From the NCBI RefSeq assembly GCF_014083865.1, contig NZ_JACEFA010000004.1, positions 124,001 to 188,000 of the forward strand: 64,000 nucleotides of DNA, given 5' to 3'. Source of the DNA: Paraliobacillus salinarum (GTDB lineage Bacteria; Bacillota; Bacilli; Bacillales; Amphibacillaceae). The notes below the pieces were generated by a model. The model saw only the letters and a list, made by a program, of their open reading frames with translations. It did no database searches and was not told the origin of the DNA. Made by a program: the position numbers and the translations under genes. Shown here piece after piece: positions 18,210 to 28,842 of the stretch (positions are counted from its first letter, which is position 1; every line of letters starts with the position of its first letter).

Positions 18210-18371
18210 TTACATAATTATAAACAAAACCAAATTAATAGCTATAATAGTTATTAAAAATCCAAATATCATATTTTTAGCAGTAAATTTTATTGTACCC
18301 TTTTTTAATCCCTTAATTATTAAAATAAGTGTCATTATATTAATCAATGTAATAACAAAACCTATGTCCAT
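18210..18371 (-). CDS. Small two-helix membrane protein
   Basis: A 53-residue protein starting MDIGFVITLINIM at ATG 18371 with GGAAGAG eight bases upstream. It has two hydrophobic helices (about residues 3-19 and 34-52) around a positively charged loop KGLKKGTIKFTAKN. It has no recognised family. It lies between the intact and the truncated copy of the membrane-anchored protein and may be co-transcribed with the intact one. Confidence 0.55.
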   Translation of the reverse strand: MDIGFVITLINIMTLILIIKGLKKGTIKFTAKNMIFGFLITIIAINLVLFIIM

Positions 18372-18389
18372 TTATTCATCTCTTCCTTC

Positions 18390-18578
18390 TTATTTTAATC
18401 TTACCCCATACCAATCACCATCCAGCTTTATTAGATCATATTGAAGGTCATATTCAATATCTACCACCTCAAAAGACTTATTACCATATTGGCACTCCCA
18501 GTCAAAAACGAAACTGATAACACTCTCCCCATCGCTTTCAGAATATCTAACTTGACTCAGTTTTCTTTTCGATACTTT
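18390..18578 (-). pseudogene. Truncated paralogue of the 17628-18128 membrane-anchored protein
   Basis: The frame reads LSQVRYSESDGESVISFVFD and ends YDLIKLDGDWYGVRLK. The intact neighbour has LSRLRYYERDGQSLIIFVFD and YDLIKLDDDWYGTRIR in the same places. An in-frame stop at 18581-18579 and the absence of a start, signal anchor and N-terminal two thirds show it is a 3' fragment of a tandem duplicate. Confidence 0.8.
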
Positions 18579-18718
18579 TTATCTAAATCTATAATTCAAC
18601 AAAACACTATAATAATCCTCTGACTAGGTAATATTATTGATTATGGAATTTGAGTAAAATTATTATCTATTGGAAAAATCAAACACATATTTACTTGCTA
18701 GAGTAATAGCACCCCTTA

Positions 18719-18769
18719 TAAAAAACCCTCATAAATGAAAAGAAATTTTTCACATCTACGAGGGTTTTC
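18719..18769 (-). terminator. Intrinsic terminator of pntAB
   Basis: AAAACCCTC and GAGGGTTTT arms extended to about 16 bp with mismatches, followed on the minus strand by TTATAA; nine bases after the pntB stop. Confidence 0.75.
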
Positions 18770-18777
18770 ATAGTATC

Positions 18778-20184
18778 TTATATCGATTTCAATATAGCTT
18801 CAGTAGTCACTTTCGCATCCCCAAAGCACATACTTGTGTTTTCTTTAAAGAACAACGGGTTTTGGACACCAGCATAACCTACACCCATGGAACGTTTCAT
18901 CACGACAACATTTCTCGCTTTCCATACTTCCAGAACTGGCATGCCGGCGATTGGGCCGGTTGGGTCATCTTGTGCTGCTGGATTCACCGTATCGTTGGCA
19001 CCAATGACGAGCACTGTATCTGTTTCAGGGAAGTCATCATTGATTTCATCCATTTCCATCACAATGTCATATGGCACATTTGCTTCAGCTAAAAGTACGT
19101 TCATATGACCAGGCAAACGACCTGCAACTGGATGAATCGCAAAACGAACAGCTACTCCTTGATCACGTAGTTTTTTTGTCATTTCTGCAATTGGGTATTG
19201 TGCTTGTGCGACAGCCATTCCGTAGCCTGGTGTGATGATAACAGAGCTTGATTGCTTTAACATTTCTGCTACGTCTTCTGCTTTTATCTCACGGTGTTCA
19301 CCTTGTTCCCCAGCAGACGTAGCATTTGCACCTTGATCTCCAAATCCACCTGCAATAACAGCAACGATCGATCGATTCATCCCTTTACACATTACATAAG
19401 ATAGAATCCAACCAGACGAGCCTACTAAAGCACCCGTAATAATTAACAGGTCATTCGATAGCAAGAACCCTGCAGCTGCGGCTGCCCATCCAGATAGAGA
19501 GTTTAACACCGAAATAACAACTGGCATATCCGCTCCACCAATGGACATCACCATTTGCCAGCCGAGATACAGAGCTAATACGGTCATGATGACGAGATAA
19601 ATAAGTGCATTAAGCGACGTTGCTTCGACAATAAATAAATAGAAAAGAATGACAGAACCAACTAGGAGGATTACATTCACTGCTCCCTTGAAAGGATAGG
19701 AAAGTAATTTCGATCCAATCATGCCATGCAATTTACCAAAAGCAACAATAGAGCCCGTAAAGGTGATTGCACCAATAAGTACACCGATATATACCTCGAT
19801 TAACTCAATATTTAAATGAACATCACGGACTGGCACGTGTGTATATATTTTTATAAAACTATTATAACCGACTAACACGGCAGCCAAGCCTACAAAACTA
19901 TTCAAAGCCGCGATCAACTGTGGCATTTCTGTCATCTGGACCTTTGTTGCTGAAAAAACACCGATTAGCGCACCAAGCATTACTGCTACTACAACGTAAA
20001 TCCACGCTTCCATATCGAGGTCTATGCTCAAAACAGTCGCCACGATGGCAATAACCATACCAATCATGCCATAAATGTTCCCGTTTTTAGCTGTTTCTTG
20101 TTTAGATAGACCCGCTAAGCTGAGGATAAATAGGACACCCGCGATAATATATGCTACAGTTAGTAACCCTTGAGATAATCCCAT
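18778..20184 (-). CDS. pntB: NAD(P) transhydrogenase subunit beta
   Basis: A 468-residue protein: about eight or nine membrane helices in the first 270 residues followed by the NADP-binding domain III with [30 protein letters not shown] and [12 protein letters not shown]. It completes the proton-translocating transhydrogenase that uses proton motive force to reduce NADP with NADH. The length equals the usual PntB. GGAGG lies eight bases before ATG 20184, and the pntA stop is only 3 bp upstream, so the two genes form one operon. Confidence 0.97.
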   Translation of the reverse strand: MGLSQGLLTVAYIIAGVLFILSLAGLSKQETAKNGNIYGMIGMVIAIVATVLSIDLDMEAWIYVVVAVMLGALIGVFSATKVQMTEMPQLIAALNSFVGLAAVLVGYNSFIKIYTHVPVRDVHLNIELIEVYIGVLIGAITFTGSIVAFGKLHGMIGSKLLSYPFKGAVNVILLVGSVILFYLFIVEATSLNALIYLVIMTVLALYLGWQMVMSIGGADMPVVISVLNSLSGWAAAAAGFLLSNDLLIITGALVGSSGWILSYVMCKGMNRSIVAVIAGGFGDQGANATSAGEQGEHREIKAEDVAEMLKQSSSVIITPGYGMAVAQAQYPIAEMTKKLRDQGVAVRFAIHPVAGRLPGHMNVLLAEANVPYDIVMEMDEINDDFPETDTVLVIGANDTVNPAAQDDPTGPIAGMPVLEVWKARNVVVMKRSMGVGYAGVQNPLFFKENTSMCFGDAKVTTEAILKSI

Positions 20185-20187
20185 TCC

Positions 20188-21738
20188 TTACACCTCCCGA
20201 TCCGTTCTAAACATTTTCAACATACGGTGTGTGACCATAAAGCCACCAAATATATTAATAGATGCGATTAAAATACCAATAAAAGCTAAAATCCGCACTG
20301 CTAAAATATCACTTGTAATCTGCAATAATGCACCAACGATGATAATCCCGGAAATCGCATTGGAAACAGACATCAACGGCGTGTGCAATGCAGCTGTTAC
20401 CTTCCAAATGACGTAATAACCAACGACAATCGCAAGGAAAAATACGGTGAAATGCGATAAAAATTCTGGTGGTGATACTTGCCCAATCCAACCAAATAAA
20501 AGTATCGCAGCTATACCAAAGCCATATTTCCATCCAGTACGTTTTTTTGGCTGTTCTTTTAGATTTGTTTCTGTTTCTGGTTGATTTTCTTCTTTTTTTA
20601 CTGGCGCAGCAGAAACACTAATTTCAGGTGGCGGAAAGGTTATTTTCCCATCACGAGCTACCGCCATGTTGCGTAAAATCACATCATCAAAATCAATCGT
20701 AATATTTCCGTCTTTTTCTTTACATAGTAATTTTGTTAAATTGACCAAGTTAGTTGCAAACATATCGGAAGCTTGCCCTGGCATACGTCCTGGAAGATCG
20801 GTATATCCAATAATTTTCACACCAGATTCTGTTACAACTAATTCATTAGGAACAGTGTATGCACAGTTACCACCCGTTTGCGCGGCCATGTCCACAATGA
20901 CTGATCCAGGCTTCATGCTATCGACCATCTCTTTTGTAATAAGCTTCGGCGCTGGTTTCCCTTGAATCAATGCAGTTGTAATAATAATATCTACTTCTTT
21001 CGCTTGCTCTGCGATTAAAGACATTTCCGCTTCGATAAAAGCTTCAGACATTTGTTTTGCATATCCAGAGTCGGTAGCACCATCTTCATCGATGTCCACC
21101 CTTAAAAACTCTCCACCCATCGATTCAATTTGCTCCGCCACTTCCGAACGTGCATCAAACGCTCGAACAATCGCGCCAAGCGAACGGCCAGTACCAATAG
21201 CAGCGAGGCCAGCTACTCCAGCCCCAATAACAAATACCTTCGCAGGCGGCACTTTACCCGCTGCAGTTATTTGTCCATTCAGGAAGCGCCCAAACGCATG
21301 TGAAGCCTCCATTACCGCACGATATCCACCAATGTTGGCCATCGAAGACAAGACATCAACAGACTGTGCACGAGAAATCCGTGGCACCATATCCATTGCT
21401 AATACGTTGATTTTCTTCTCATTAAGGCGATGAATTAATTCCTCGTTTTGACGCGGTAAAATCATACTAACTAACGTCGCGCCTTCTTTCATCTTTACGA
21501 TCTCTTCCTTGCTTGGAGGGTTTATCTTGTAAACAATGTCCGATTGCCAAACGTCAGCAGTACTTGCAGTAATCGCTCCTGCCTTGTCGTATTGCTCATC
21601 GGTAAAGCTAGCGCTCTCACCAGCTCCAGCTTCAACCAAAACATCAAAACCGAATTTCTTTAGTTGTTCAACAGATTTCGGAATCGCAGCAACCCGGGTT
21701 TCACCGACATAGCTTTCCTTTGGTATACCTATATTCAT
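20188..21738 (-). CDS. pntA: NAD(P) transhydrogenase subunit alpha
   Basis: A 516-residue protein with the NAD-binding domain I (start [26 protein letters not shown] Rossmann motif) and a C-terminal part with a charged, EN-rich linker near residues 375-395 and three to four membrane helices. It therefore contains the alpha-1 and alpha-2 parts fused, as in E. coli, rather than the split pntAA/pntAB of many bacteria. GGAGT precedes ATG 21738. It works with PntB in the membrane to balance NADH and NADPH. Confidence 0.97.
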   Translation of the reverse strand: MNIGIPKESYVGETRVAAIPKSVEQLKKFGFDVLVEAGAGESASFTDEQYDKAGAITASTADVWQSDIVYKINPPSKEEIVKMKEGATLVSMILPRQNEELIHRLNEKKINVLAMDMVPRISRAQSVDVLSSMANIGGYRAVMEASHAFGRFLNGQITAAGKVPPAKVFVIGAGVAGLAAIGTGRSLGAIVRAFDARSEVAEQIESMGGEFLRVDIDEDGATDSGYAKQMSEAFIEAEMSLIAEQAKEVDIIITTALIQGKPAPKLITKEMVDSMKPGSVIVDMAAQTGGNCAYTVPNELVVTESGVKIIGYTDLPGRMPGQASDMFATNLVNLTKLLCKEKDGNITIDFDDVILRNMAVARDGKITFPPPEISVSAAPVKKEENQPETETNLKEQPKKRTGWKYGFGIAAILLFGWIGQVSPPEFLSHFTVFFLAIVVGYYVIWKVTAALHTPLMSVSNAISGIIIVGALLQITSDILAVRILAFIGILIASINIFGGFMVTHRMLKMFRTDREV

Positions 21739-22166
21739 CCCAATACTCCTTTCTCATTTTGTTGATTTGTGTCGTATTTCACATAAATATGTATAGTGGA
21801 TCGTGTAATGTTTTTTGTGAGGTGATGGACACATTTTTACTTTACTATATTAGATCGGTGTAAAAAATCTATAAATTCAGTATATTCAAATTAGTCATAG
21901 ATGTATATAGTTATTTTATGTTGAGGGTGTAAAATATACCAATTGTTTAATGAAAAGGTGGTCCGAGATCTCTGCTTTTGTAAAAATCTTTTCAGGAAAC
22001 TTTTGTTGAACATGTTCCTCTTAGGTCAATTATTTTATTACCGCCGTTCTTTTGTCCACATTTAATCTATAAAATTATTAAAGTGATAAATTTTAAAAAG
22101 ACAAGTTCTATTTGAACTTGTCTTCTTATATGCATTCTTTTTGTTGTGAGTTATCAAAATGTTTAA
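21739..22166. other. 428-bp intergenic region upstream of pntA
   Basis: The promoter of pntA must lie here; TATACA/CATATT boxes near 21790 are possible but the -35 is unclear. The far end holds the GH20 terminator. No small gene is evident. Confidence 0.5.
22091..22124 (-). terminator. Intrinsic terminator of the galactoside/hexosaminide operon
   Basis: Perfect 11-bp stem AAGACAAGTTC/GAACTTGTCTT with a five-base loop; the minus strand continues TTTAAAATTT. It lies 43 bp after the GH20 stop. Confidence 0.85.
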
Positions 22167-24077
22167 TTAATAAATTTGAAGAACATGGAAAAACACGTTA
22201 GGTGACGCCATACGATAATAGTACGTAGACCAACCTATTCCTGTTTGTTTGTCGAGATTAGCATTAAACGGTAATCTCTCTTGTTCTAATTCATCAATAA
22301 ATGGCAACGTTCCTGTTAAATAATCATTGACTCGCTCTATTGCTGTTTCTAGTCGTGCTACAACTCCACCGTAGCGAATGTCCATGACTTCCCAACCAAA
22401 TGGCTTATTTAAGGTGTACCATTGTTTTTTATGTGATGCTTTTAAGGTGCTTACTTTTTCAATTAATTCTGGTATAACTTGATTGGCGATCGTCTTAAGC
22501 ACAGATAGATCTTTTTCATCATAGGCTTTCTTAAGTCTCACACCGAGCATTGCTTTTTTAGCTAGGACCGCACTCACCTTTTCAGGCACGTCCCAAATAA
22601 AATCTAAGGCTTCATCAGATGAACGATGCTGTTTAATTTTTTCTTCAAGCTCTTCATAATGTGTTGAAAGATCTAATCCTTCTAAATGTTTATCAAATAC
22701 GCCTAATAGCACATCTTGCCATAGTAAGAATTTTGATGGATTTGTTTGATCAATTCCTCCTTCTTCTACTCCTGGCACAAGATCTAATTCGGCCAGCAAC
22801 AAGTACTTTTCTGCGGAAATACCGGTACAGAACTTTGTCCGTTTATACCAATCTTCTTGACTGACCACTTGGTTATAGTGATGTTCGGCAAATAATTGCA
22901 GTCCTAGCATCGCTGAGTAGAAGTTATTTTCAAAGCCATCATCTCCCCATAAGGTAACAAATACATCTTTTACACCTTCTTCTTTACTAGCTTGAAGAAG
23001 CGCTTCACTTGCTTTTAATGAAAAGTCGTATTTAGTCGCAAATGTATTCCAAACCCATATTCCTCCAGCTACTACTGGTGTTCTTCCTAGTTGTTTGTGT
23101 TTTTGAATCAGGGTTTGATAGTGTTCTTTTTCTACATGATAATAATCCCAATAGACTAAATCGACTTCTTTAGGAATATTCTCTTTAAAATCCTCGGAAA
23201 TCTCCGTAGATAGATCATACTGATTATCACCCGACTCAGAAGCTAGCTTGATAAACATATCACTCCACATCATCACATCTAAGTCCAATGCTTTAGTAAT
23301 AGCAGTCACTTTTTCTAGATGTTCGGTCATAATTTCTAAACGAGACGTATATCCATGTTGATTTAAATAATGACCTCTGCCAAGATCTTCAGCTTCATCC
23401 ATGCCGATATGTATGCGTTGACTTCGGAATGGTTTGGTGGCGGCTGTGATAAGTTTTTCTAAGAAGTCATAAGTAACGTCTTCCCCTGTCAACAAGACAC
23501 CTCTTGTATCTTTTAAGTGCGCCGCTTCCTCCCATTTTAAAAACTCATCTAGGTGGGCTAAGGTTTGTATACACGGAATAAGCTCAATACCAAATTGATA
23601 TGCGTAATCATCTAATTCCTTTAATTCTTGTTCTGTGTATCTACCACGCAAATAACCAAAATACGGATAGGCTTTGATTTCAAATGTATCTTCCATATAT
23701 AACATCGCTGAGTTAAAGCCCATTAATGCTAACTTTCTAATCATGCGTTTAAACTCATCTACACGCATCACAACGTTTCTTGATAAATCAAACATTGGAC
23801 CAACCGTATCAAATAGCGGGGATTCTTGTATGAAGAAACCTTCTTCTTTCTCGGTTAAATGCTGGACAAATAAACCGACAGCCCGGTAAACATGATAAGT
23901 TTCTCCATATTCAATACTTCCTTTTCCGTTTTCGTAACGAATCGTTGTTTCTTTATTTTTACTTTTAGTAATTGTAAGTGGCACACCTGATTGGCTAAAC
24001 GTCACACCTAAGTCTTCTTCTAACACTTTTAGTGACTCTACAATATTTAAGCCGTTTTCGATTAAAGAAATCTTCAT
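22167..24077 (-). CDS. Beta-N-acetylhexosaminidase, GH20
   Basis: A 636-residue enzyme. The GH20 catalytic Asp-Glu pair is Asp227-Glu228 in HIGMDEAEDLG; the Asp positions the substrate acetamido group and the Glu is the acid/base. The barrel also shows MGFNSAMLYMEDTFE and LIPCIQTLAHLDEF. It lacks a signal peptide, so it acts in the cytoplasm on imported oligosaccharides, removing terminal GlcNAc or GalNAc. The overall architecture resembles the intracellular GH20C of streptococci. ATG 24077 has AAAGG nine bases upstream; two ATGs further upstream are too close to that site. It is the last gene of the ABC/GH42/GH35 operon. Confidence 0.9.
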   Translation of the reverse strand: MKISLIENGLNIVESLKVLEEDLGVTFSQSGVPLTITKSKNKETTIRYENGKGSIEYGETYHVYRAVGLFVQHLTEKEEGFFIQESPLFDTVGPMFDLSRNVVMRVDEFKRMIRKLALMGFNSAMLYMEDTFEIKAYPYFGYLRGRYTEQELKELDDYAYQFGIELIPCIQTLAHLDEFLKWEEAAHLKDTRGVLLTGEDVTYDFLEKLITAATKPFRSQRIHIGMDEAEDLGRGHYLNQHGYTSRLEIMTEHLEKVTAITKALDLDVMMWSDMFIKLASESGDNQYDLSTEISEDFKENIPKEVDLVYWDYYHVEKEHYQTLIQKHKQLGRTPVVAGGIWVWNTFATKYDFSLKASEALLQASKEEGVKDVFVTLWGDDGFENNFYSAMLGLQLFAEHHYNQVVSQEDWYKRTKFCTGISAEKYLLLAELDLVPGVEEGGIDQTNPSKFLLWQDVLLGVFDKHLEGLDLSTHYEELEEKIKQHRSSDEALDFIWDVPEKVSAVLAKKAMLGVRLKKAYDEKDLSVLKTIANQVIPELIEKVSTLKASHKKQWYTLNKPFGWEVMDIRYGGVVARLETAIERVNDYLTGTLPFIDELEQERLPFNANLDKQTGIGWSTYYYRMASPNVFFHVLQIY

Positions 24078-24143
24078 TATCATCATCCTTTAAATTTTAT
24101 CGTCCTAATTTTACTGTTTTATACTAAGCTTACTTAAGTTTGG

Positions 24144-25883
24144 TTAACCCAACCTAGGACAATCCGTTAGCGCGATATCCGTCTTCGTTGTACCTTCTAT
24201 TTCAAAAATTATCAGTTCATTTTTGCCTTGATTTAGTAATGGACCTGGTAAATATAATGTTTCTTGAGGTCCTTTATTCCAATATCGACCCAAGTTAAAA
24301 CCATTGATGAAGACAACACCTTTTGTCCAACCTTCAAGGTCAACAAATGTATCACCGGTGTCATCAATCGTAAACGTTGCTTTATGGAATGTTGGACCAT
24401 TCGATTTGTTTACATTTGAGAACCTTAAAGACGATAAGTCATTAAGAGGCAACGGATGGATAGTCCAATGATACAAAAATTGGAATCCTAACCTGACTCC
24501 TTCTGTCACGCCTTTATAATCTTTCAAGTAAGGACCGTAATTGATTCGTCCTAAATTCTCCACAAAAATCTTAAGTTCCGCACCTTCTTTAGGTATATCA
24601 ATCTCTAGTGATTTAGGATCCCAGCGCTCAACGATTCCTACAAACTCATTACCCAAAAAGACAATCGCTCGATCGTGAACGTCTTGAATAGTTAACGGTG
24701 TTTTCTTTCTCGGACCTGTCACATGTGTTTGATATAATACAAAGCCATAATCTTGATCTAATTGTTCCATCGTATCAGGTGTTGTTCGGCAAACCGCTTC
24801 TGATAAGTCATCTAGTGAGTCAAATAAGCAAGCTCGTTCAGTCACTGGCGTGCGACCATAATGCATCTTTTTAATTTCTTCCGGTAATTCTAAAGGTGGT
24901 AAATCCAGATGTTTTTCTAATGTTTTTCTCACTTCATAAAACTTCTCTGTTGGATCTCCTGATTCACTTAAAGGCGCATCGCTATCATAACTTGTAATAG
25001 TCGGTTCGTATTGGTCAAACTTTAAAGCGCCATTATAAAAGCCGAAGTTCGTGCCCCCATGGAACATATAGAAGTTAACTGACCCATTTTGACTTAGAAT
25101 ATCATCTAGGGTATTAGCTACATCTTTTGCCTCGCGCACATGATGGTCTTTTCCCCACTGATCAAACCATCCATTCCAAAATTCCATACAGACTAATGGT
25201 TTATTTGTTTGATATTCCCTCAGTTTATTGAATGACCCCGTCGCATCAGAACCAAAATTTACGGTTTCAAGGACATCTGGAATCATCCCGCCTTGAAGCA
25301 TGGGATCTTCAGCTCCATCAGAAGTAAATAATAAGACATCGATCTCTTGTTCAATCAGTTTATTTTTAAGCGCCGTTAGATAAGCCGTATCATTTCCATA
25401 GCTACCATATTCATTTTCAATCTGCACCGCAATAACAGGGCCGCCATTCGTACAAAGTAAGGGTTTGATAAGTGGCAATAACACATCATAATACTTGTAC
25501 ACGCGATCTAGATAAGGCTGGTAAGAACATCTTAGCTCCATGTTTGGATCTTTTAATAACCATGATGGTAACCCGCCAAACTCCCATTCCGCACAAATAT
25601 ACGGCGAAGGTCTCACTATAACAAACAACCCGATCTCTTCAGCTATTTTAATAAATTCAACAAAATCTGCTTGATTAGAAAAATAAAAGTGATCGGGTTC
25701 TCTTTCATGAAAGTTCCATGGAATATACGTTTCAACGGTATTAAAACCACATGCTTTTAGCTTTAATAGACGATCTTTCCAATACTCAGGTACGACCCGA
25801 AAGTAATGAATAGCCCCTGAGATAATCCTTACTTTTTTACCCTCATAGATGAAATTTTCACCTTCAATTTTAAAAGTTGCCAT
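24144..25883 (-). CDS. Beta-galactosidase, GH35
   Basis: A 579-residue intracellular enzyme. The acid/base is Glu158 in QIENEYGS and the nucleophile Glu234 in CMEFWNGWFD. The N-terminus IISGAIHYFRV and the C-terminal jelly-roll motif INGFNLGRYWNKGPQETLY are typical of the BgaC type, which is specific for Gal-beta-1,3-GlcNAc in streptococci. Together with the GH20 gene directly downstream it could strip galactose and then N-acetylhexosamine from glycan antennae. AAGGAG precedes ATG 25883. No signal peptide. Confidence 0.93.
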   Translation of the reverse strand: MATFKIEGENFIYEGKKVRIISGAIHYFRVVPEYWKDRLLKLKACGFNTVETYIPWNFHEREPDHFYFSNQADFVEFIKIAEEIGLFVIVRPSPYICAEWEFGGLPSWLLKDPNMELRCSYQPYLDRVYKYYDVLLPLIKPLLCTNGGPVIAVQIENEYGSYGNDTAYLTALKNKLIEQEIDVLLFTSDGAEDPMLQGGMIPDVLETVNFGSDATGSFNKLREYQTNKPLVCMEFWNGWFDQWGKDHHVREAKDVANTLDDILSQNGSVNFYMFHGGTNFGFYNGALKFDQYEPTITSYDSDAPLSESGDPTEKFYEVRKTLEKHLDLPPLELPEEIKKMHYGRTPVTERACLFDSLDDLSEAVCRTTPDTMEQLDQDYGFVLYQTHVTGPRKKTPLTIQDVHDRAIVFLGNEFVGIVERWDPKSLEIDIPKEGAELKIFVENLGRINYGPYLKDYKGVTEGVRLGFQFLYHWTIHPLPLNDLSSLRFSNVNKSNGPTFHKATFTIDDTGDTFVDLEGWTKGVVFINGFNLGRYWNKGPQETLYLPGPLLNQGKNELIIFEIEGTTKTDIALTDCPRLG

Positions 25884-25949
25884 GATGTACGCTCCTTGAT
25901 ATTGATTTAGAACTGGAATCAGAAGATGACTCGTGAATATTGAAACACG

Positions 25950-26591
25950 TTATTTTTTTTGTAGTAAGCTATTTCCTTTTTGCTCAATTTTAGAAAAAGC
26001 ACGATAAGCACTATACATGTCCAGGTAACCAAATAAACTGATGCCAAATAAGATGCCGACACTTGGGAAAAGAATTAAAAGAAAGCCTAAAATAGCCCCT
26101 ACCGCTAGGAAACCAATCACTTCAAGGGGACGCATTAGTGGAATAACCATACTATATTTAATAACTTGTAGGCGTTTTTTTAAGTCATAATGGACAAAAA
26201 CAGGGAAGACAAAGAACAATGAGATAATCAAAACATAAAATATCATTAAAAACAGATAAAACATGATTTGAAAAATTAAGCCTTCTTGTGATTTGAAATA
26301 GACTAAATCAAAAAAGAGAATATAGCCAACGCCAAAATAAAACAGCCCGAAGATATTCGCTTGAATAAAGTGCTTCTTATAAGCTTGCCAAAACATTTTA
26401 AAAACAGAGACATCTTTTTCTCCCATCAACCATTTCCGCATCACAACAAACATAGCTACAGTTGCCGGTGCCCAGCCAAACACACCTAATCCCGCTACCG
26501 TCAAAAGAACCCACAGTCCATTCACATATGCAAAACGTGAAATCCATTCCGTTGCCCTATATACGCTTCCTTTTAAACTCAATATCCCCAT
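25950..26591 (-). CDS. YesL-family (DUF624) membrane protein
   Basis: A 213-residue protein with four to five membrane helices and the conserved GLGVFGWAPATVAMF and MRKWLMGEKDVSVFKMFWQAYKK-type segment. YesL proteins are always found with ABC sugar importers and YesM/YesN regulators but their role is not established. AGGAG lies before ATG 26591. It sits between GH42 and GH35 in the operon. A second YesL-like gene occurs in the mannoside cluster at 43243. Confidence 0.9.
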   Translation of the reverse strand: MGILSLKGSVYRATEWISRFAYVNGLWVLLTVAGLGVFGWAPATVAMFVVMRKWLMGEKDVSVFKMFWQAYKKHFIQANIFGLFYFGVGYILFFDLVYFKSQEGLIFQIMFYLFLMIFYVLIISLFFVFPVFVHYDLKKRLQVIKYSMVIPLMRPLEVIGFLAVGAILGFLLILFPSVGILFGISLFGYLDMYSAYRAFSKIEQKGNSLLQKK

Positions 26592-26717
26592 GTAAATTCT
26601 CCTTTGTTGAACAATGACTCCATCGATAAGTTATTGTGACATTTAATAAAGTTTTGGGACTATAAACCTGATGATTTCATCGGTGACAGTCCCGCATTAA
26701 ATTTTACGTATGCACGA

Positions 26718-28790
26718 TTACTTTAAGCTTCTTTCAATAACTTTCACACCATAGCTTTTAAGAATAAGTGTGTCAGATATCTCGTCGTCATCTAAAATAT
26801 TGGTATAACCGATATCTGTTAGATTGATTGTGGTTTCTTCTTCATTAAAATTCATAATGAAGATATACTCATTCTCGCCATCTGTTCGACTATGTGCATG
26901 CACACCTTTTGGTAAGTCTTTTTGCAGTACTCTTTTTACACCCGTTTCATCAATTAACTTTGTCAAAAAGTCATTGTAAAACGGTCTATCATTTCTAGAC
27001 GCAACATAAAAGGCTTTTCCTTTACCAAATGCATTCACTGTTAGTGCTGGTCTACCCGCATAAAAGTCCTTCGTATAATAGGCAAGTGCTTCAGCGCCTT
27101 CTAGATGAATTAAATCGCACAATTCTCTTGCGATATATTCTCCGTCAAGACCTAATCTGTTATTGTCGTTCATTTTCACACCATTTGTTTGACCATCGTG
27201 CAGACTATCAATCTCTTCTGAACGAATACCAAGTGTTTGACGTAATGGTCCAGGGAAGCCATTTAAGAAACATAGATCAGTATTATTAACGATACCAGAC
27301 CAATACGTCGTGACAAGAATTCCACCTGCTTCAACAAATTTCTCTAGTCTCTCACCTACACCTAATTGCATCATATAAAGCATAGGTGCAACAACGATTT
27401 TATATTTCGAAAAATCTTTATCCATCGAGATCACATCAATATTGACATGATTTTCCCATAAAGCTTTGTAGTAATCAAAAACTGTTTCTTCATAGTTGAT
27501 GCCTATATTACGGGGGCCTTCAGCATCTTTAACAGCCCAGCGGTTTTCTGTATCAAATATGACTGCCACTTCAGCATCAACCGTGGTACCAACAACTTTT
27601 GTTAACTTCTCTAAGGCCGCACCTACCTCTTGAACATCCGAAAAGACACGATTGTTCTCCGCACCATAATGATCTACAACAGCACCATGGAACTTCTCAT
27701 TGGCTCCGCGGCTTTTGCGCCACTGAAAATATTGAACCGAGTCCGATCCATGCGCGACAGCTTGTAAGGAAGATAATTTATGCATACCCGGTCGTTTTAG
27801 TTTGCTCACATCTTGCCAGTTTGTCGTACTTGGTGTACTTTCCATTAATAGAAATGGCTGACCATCTTTAAATGACCGAAACATATCATGGTTAAAAGCA
27901 ATCCAGGCAGCTGTATCGCTTTCTTCCATATTTGAATGCCAGGCCGGATAAGAATCCCAACAAACGAAATCAAGTTCTTTGGCGAATTTCGCATAATCCA
28001 ATTGATCAAATAACAGCATAAAGTTCGTTGTACACGGTAAATCAGGGTTCGCTTGTTTAAGTGCGTTCACTTCATGACGATAAAAATCAATCGTTTGATC
28101 GGTTACAAATCGCTTCCAATCCAGATTCAAGCCATGCAACAACGTTTCACCATGTGGTGCAGGTGATTCGACTTGTGAGAAATCTGAATACGTGTGACTC
28201 CAAAACGCTGTCCACCAAGCATGATTGAGTTGATCTAAACTTTGATACTTATCTTTTACCCAGTCCCTAAAAGCTTGTTGGCAATATTCACAATGGCATT
28301 CTCCGCCATACTCATTGGAGATATGCCAGCCGATCACAGCTGGGTGATGGGCGTATCGCTCTGCTAACTTTTGATTCATGATAGTCACTTTTTCACGGTA
28401 GACAGGTGATGTATAACAATGGTTATGGCGATGCCCGTATAAATTCCGTACGCGATTCGGTCCTACACGCAGTACTTCTGGGTACTTCTCTGCCATCCAG
28501 GCTGGACGTGCACCACTTGGTGTGGCTAAGTATACATAGATGTCATTTTTCGCAAACTCATCTAAAATATGATCAAGAAAATCAAACGTAAATTGACCTT
28601 CCGTTGGCTCAAGTGATGACCAAGAGAACATACCCATCGACATCACATTACAATTTGCTAACTTCATCAAGCGAATATCTTCTGCTAAAACGTCCGGGTA
28701 GTCCTTCCACTGTTCCGGATTATAATCAGCTCCGTGCATCATCTTAGGCACTTTTGCACTTACAGCATCAAACTTTTTTATCAATCCCAT
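26718..28790 (-). CDS. Beta-galactosidase, GH42
   Basis: A 690-residue enzyme with acid/base Glu160 in HISNEYGG and nucleophile Glu317 in LLMESTPS. Cysteines in HNHCYTS and GGECHCEYC form the GH42 zinc site. A GATase-like middle domain and a beta domain follow. It releases terminal beta-galactose in the cytoplasm. The start is unsettled: ATG 28790 is only adjacent to AGGTG, while TTG 28784 would have a better spaced ribosome site. It directly follows the ABC permease genes. Confidence 0.95.
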   Translation of the reverse strand: MGLIKKFDAVSAKVPKMMHGADYNPEQWKDYPDVLAEDIRLMKLANCNVMSMGMFSWSSLEPTEGQFTFDFLDHILDEFAKNDIYVYLATPSGARPAWMAEKYPEVLRVGPNRVRNLYGHRHNHCYTSPVYREKVTIMNQKLAERYAHHPAVIGWHISNEYGGECHCEYCQQAFRDWVKDKYQSLDQLNHAWWTAFWSHTYSDFSQVESPAPHGETLLHGLNLDWKRFVTDQTIDFYRHEVNALKQANPDLPCTTNFMLLFDQLDYAKFAKELDFVCWDSYPAWHSNMEESDTAAWIAFNHDMFRSFKDGQPFLLMESTPSTTNWQDVSKLKRPGMHKLSSLQAVAHGSDSVQYFQWRKSRGANEKFHGAVVDHYGAENNRVFSDVQEVGAALEKLTKVVGTTVDAEVAVIFDTENRWAVKDAEGPRNIGINYEETVFDYYKALWENHVNIDVISMDKDFSKYKIVVAPMLYMMQLGVGERLEKFVEAGGILVTTYWSGIVNNTDLCFLNGFPGPLRQTLGIRSEEIDSLHDGQTNGVKMNDNNRLGLDGEYIARELCDLIHLEGAEALAYYTKDFYAGRPALTVNAFGKGKAFYVASRNDRPFYNDFLTKLIDETGVKRVLQKDLPKGVHAHSRTDGENEYIFIMNFNEEETTINLTDIGYTNILDDDEISDTLILKSYGVKVIERSLK

Positions 28791-28842
28791 CACCTGCTTT
28801 ATATATAAAATATTGTTTAAACACTATAATTTAAACGGATGA

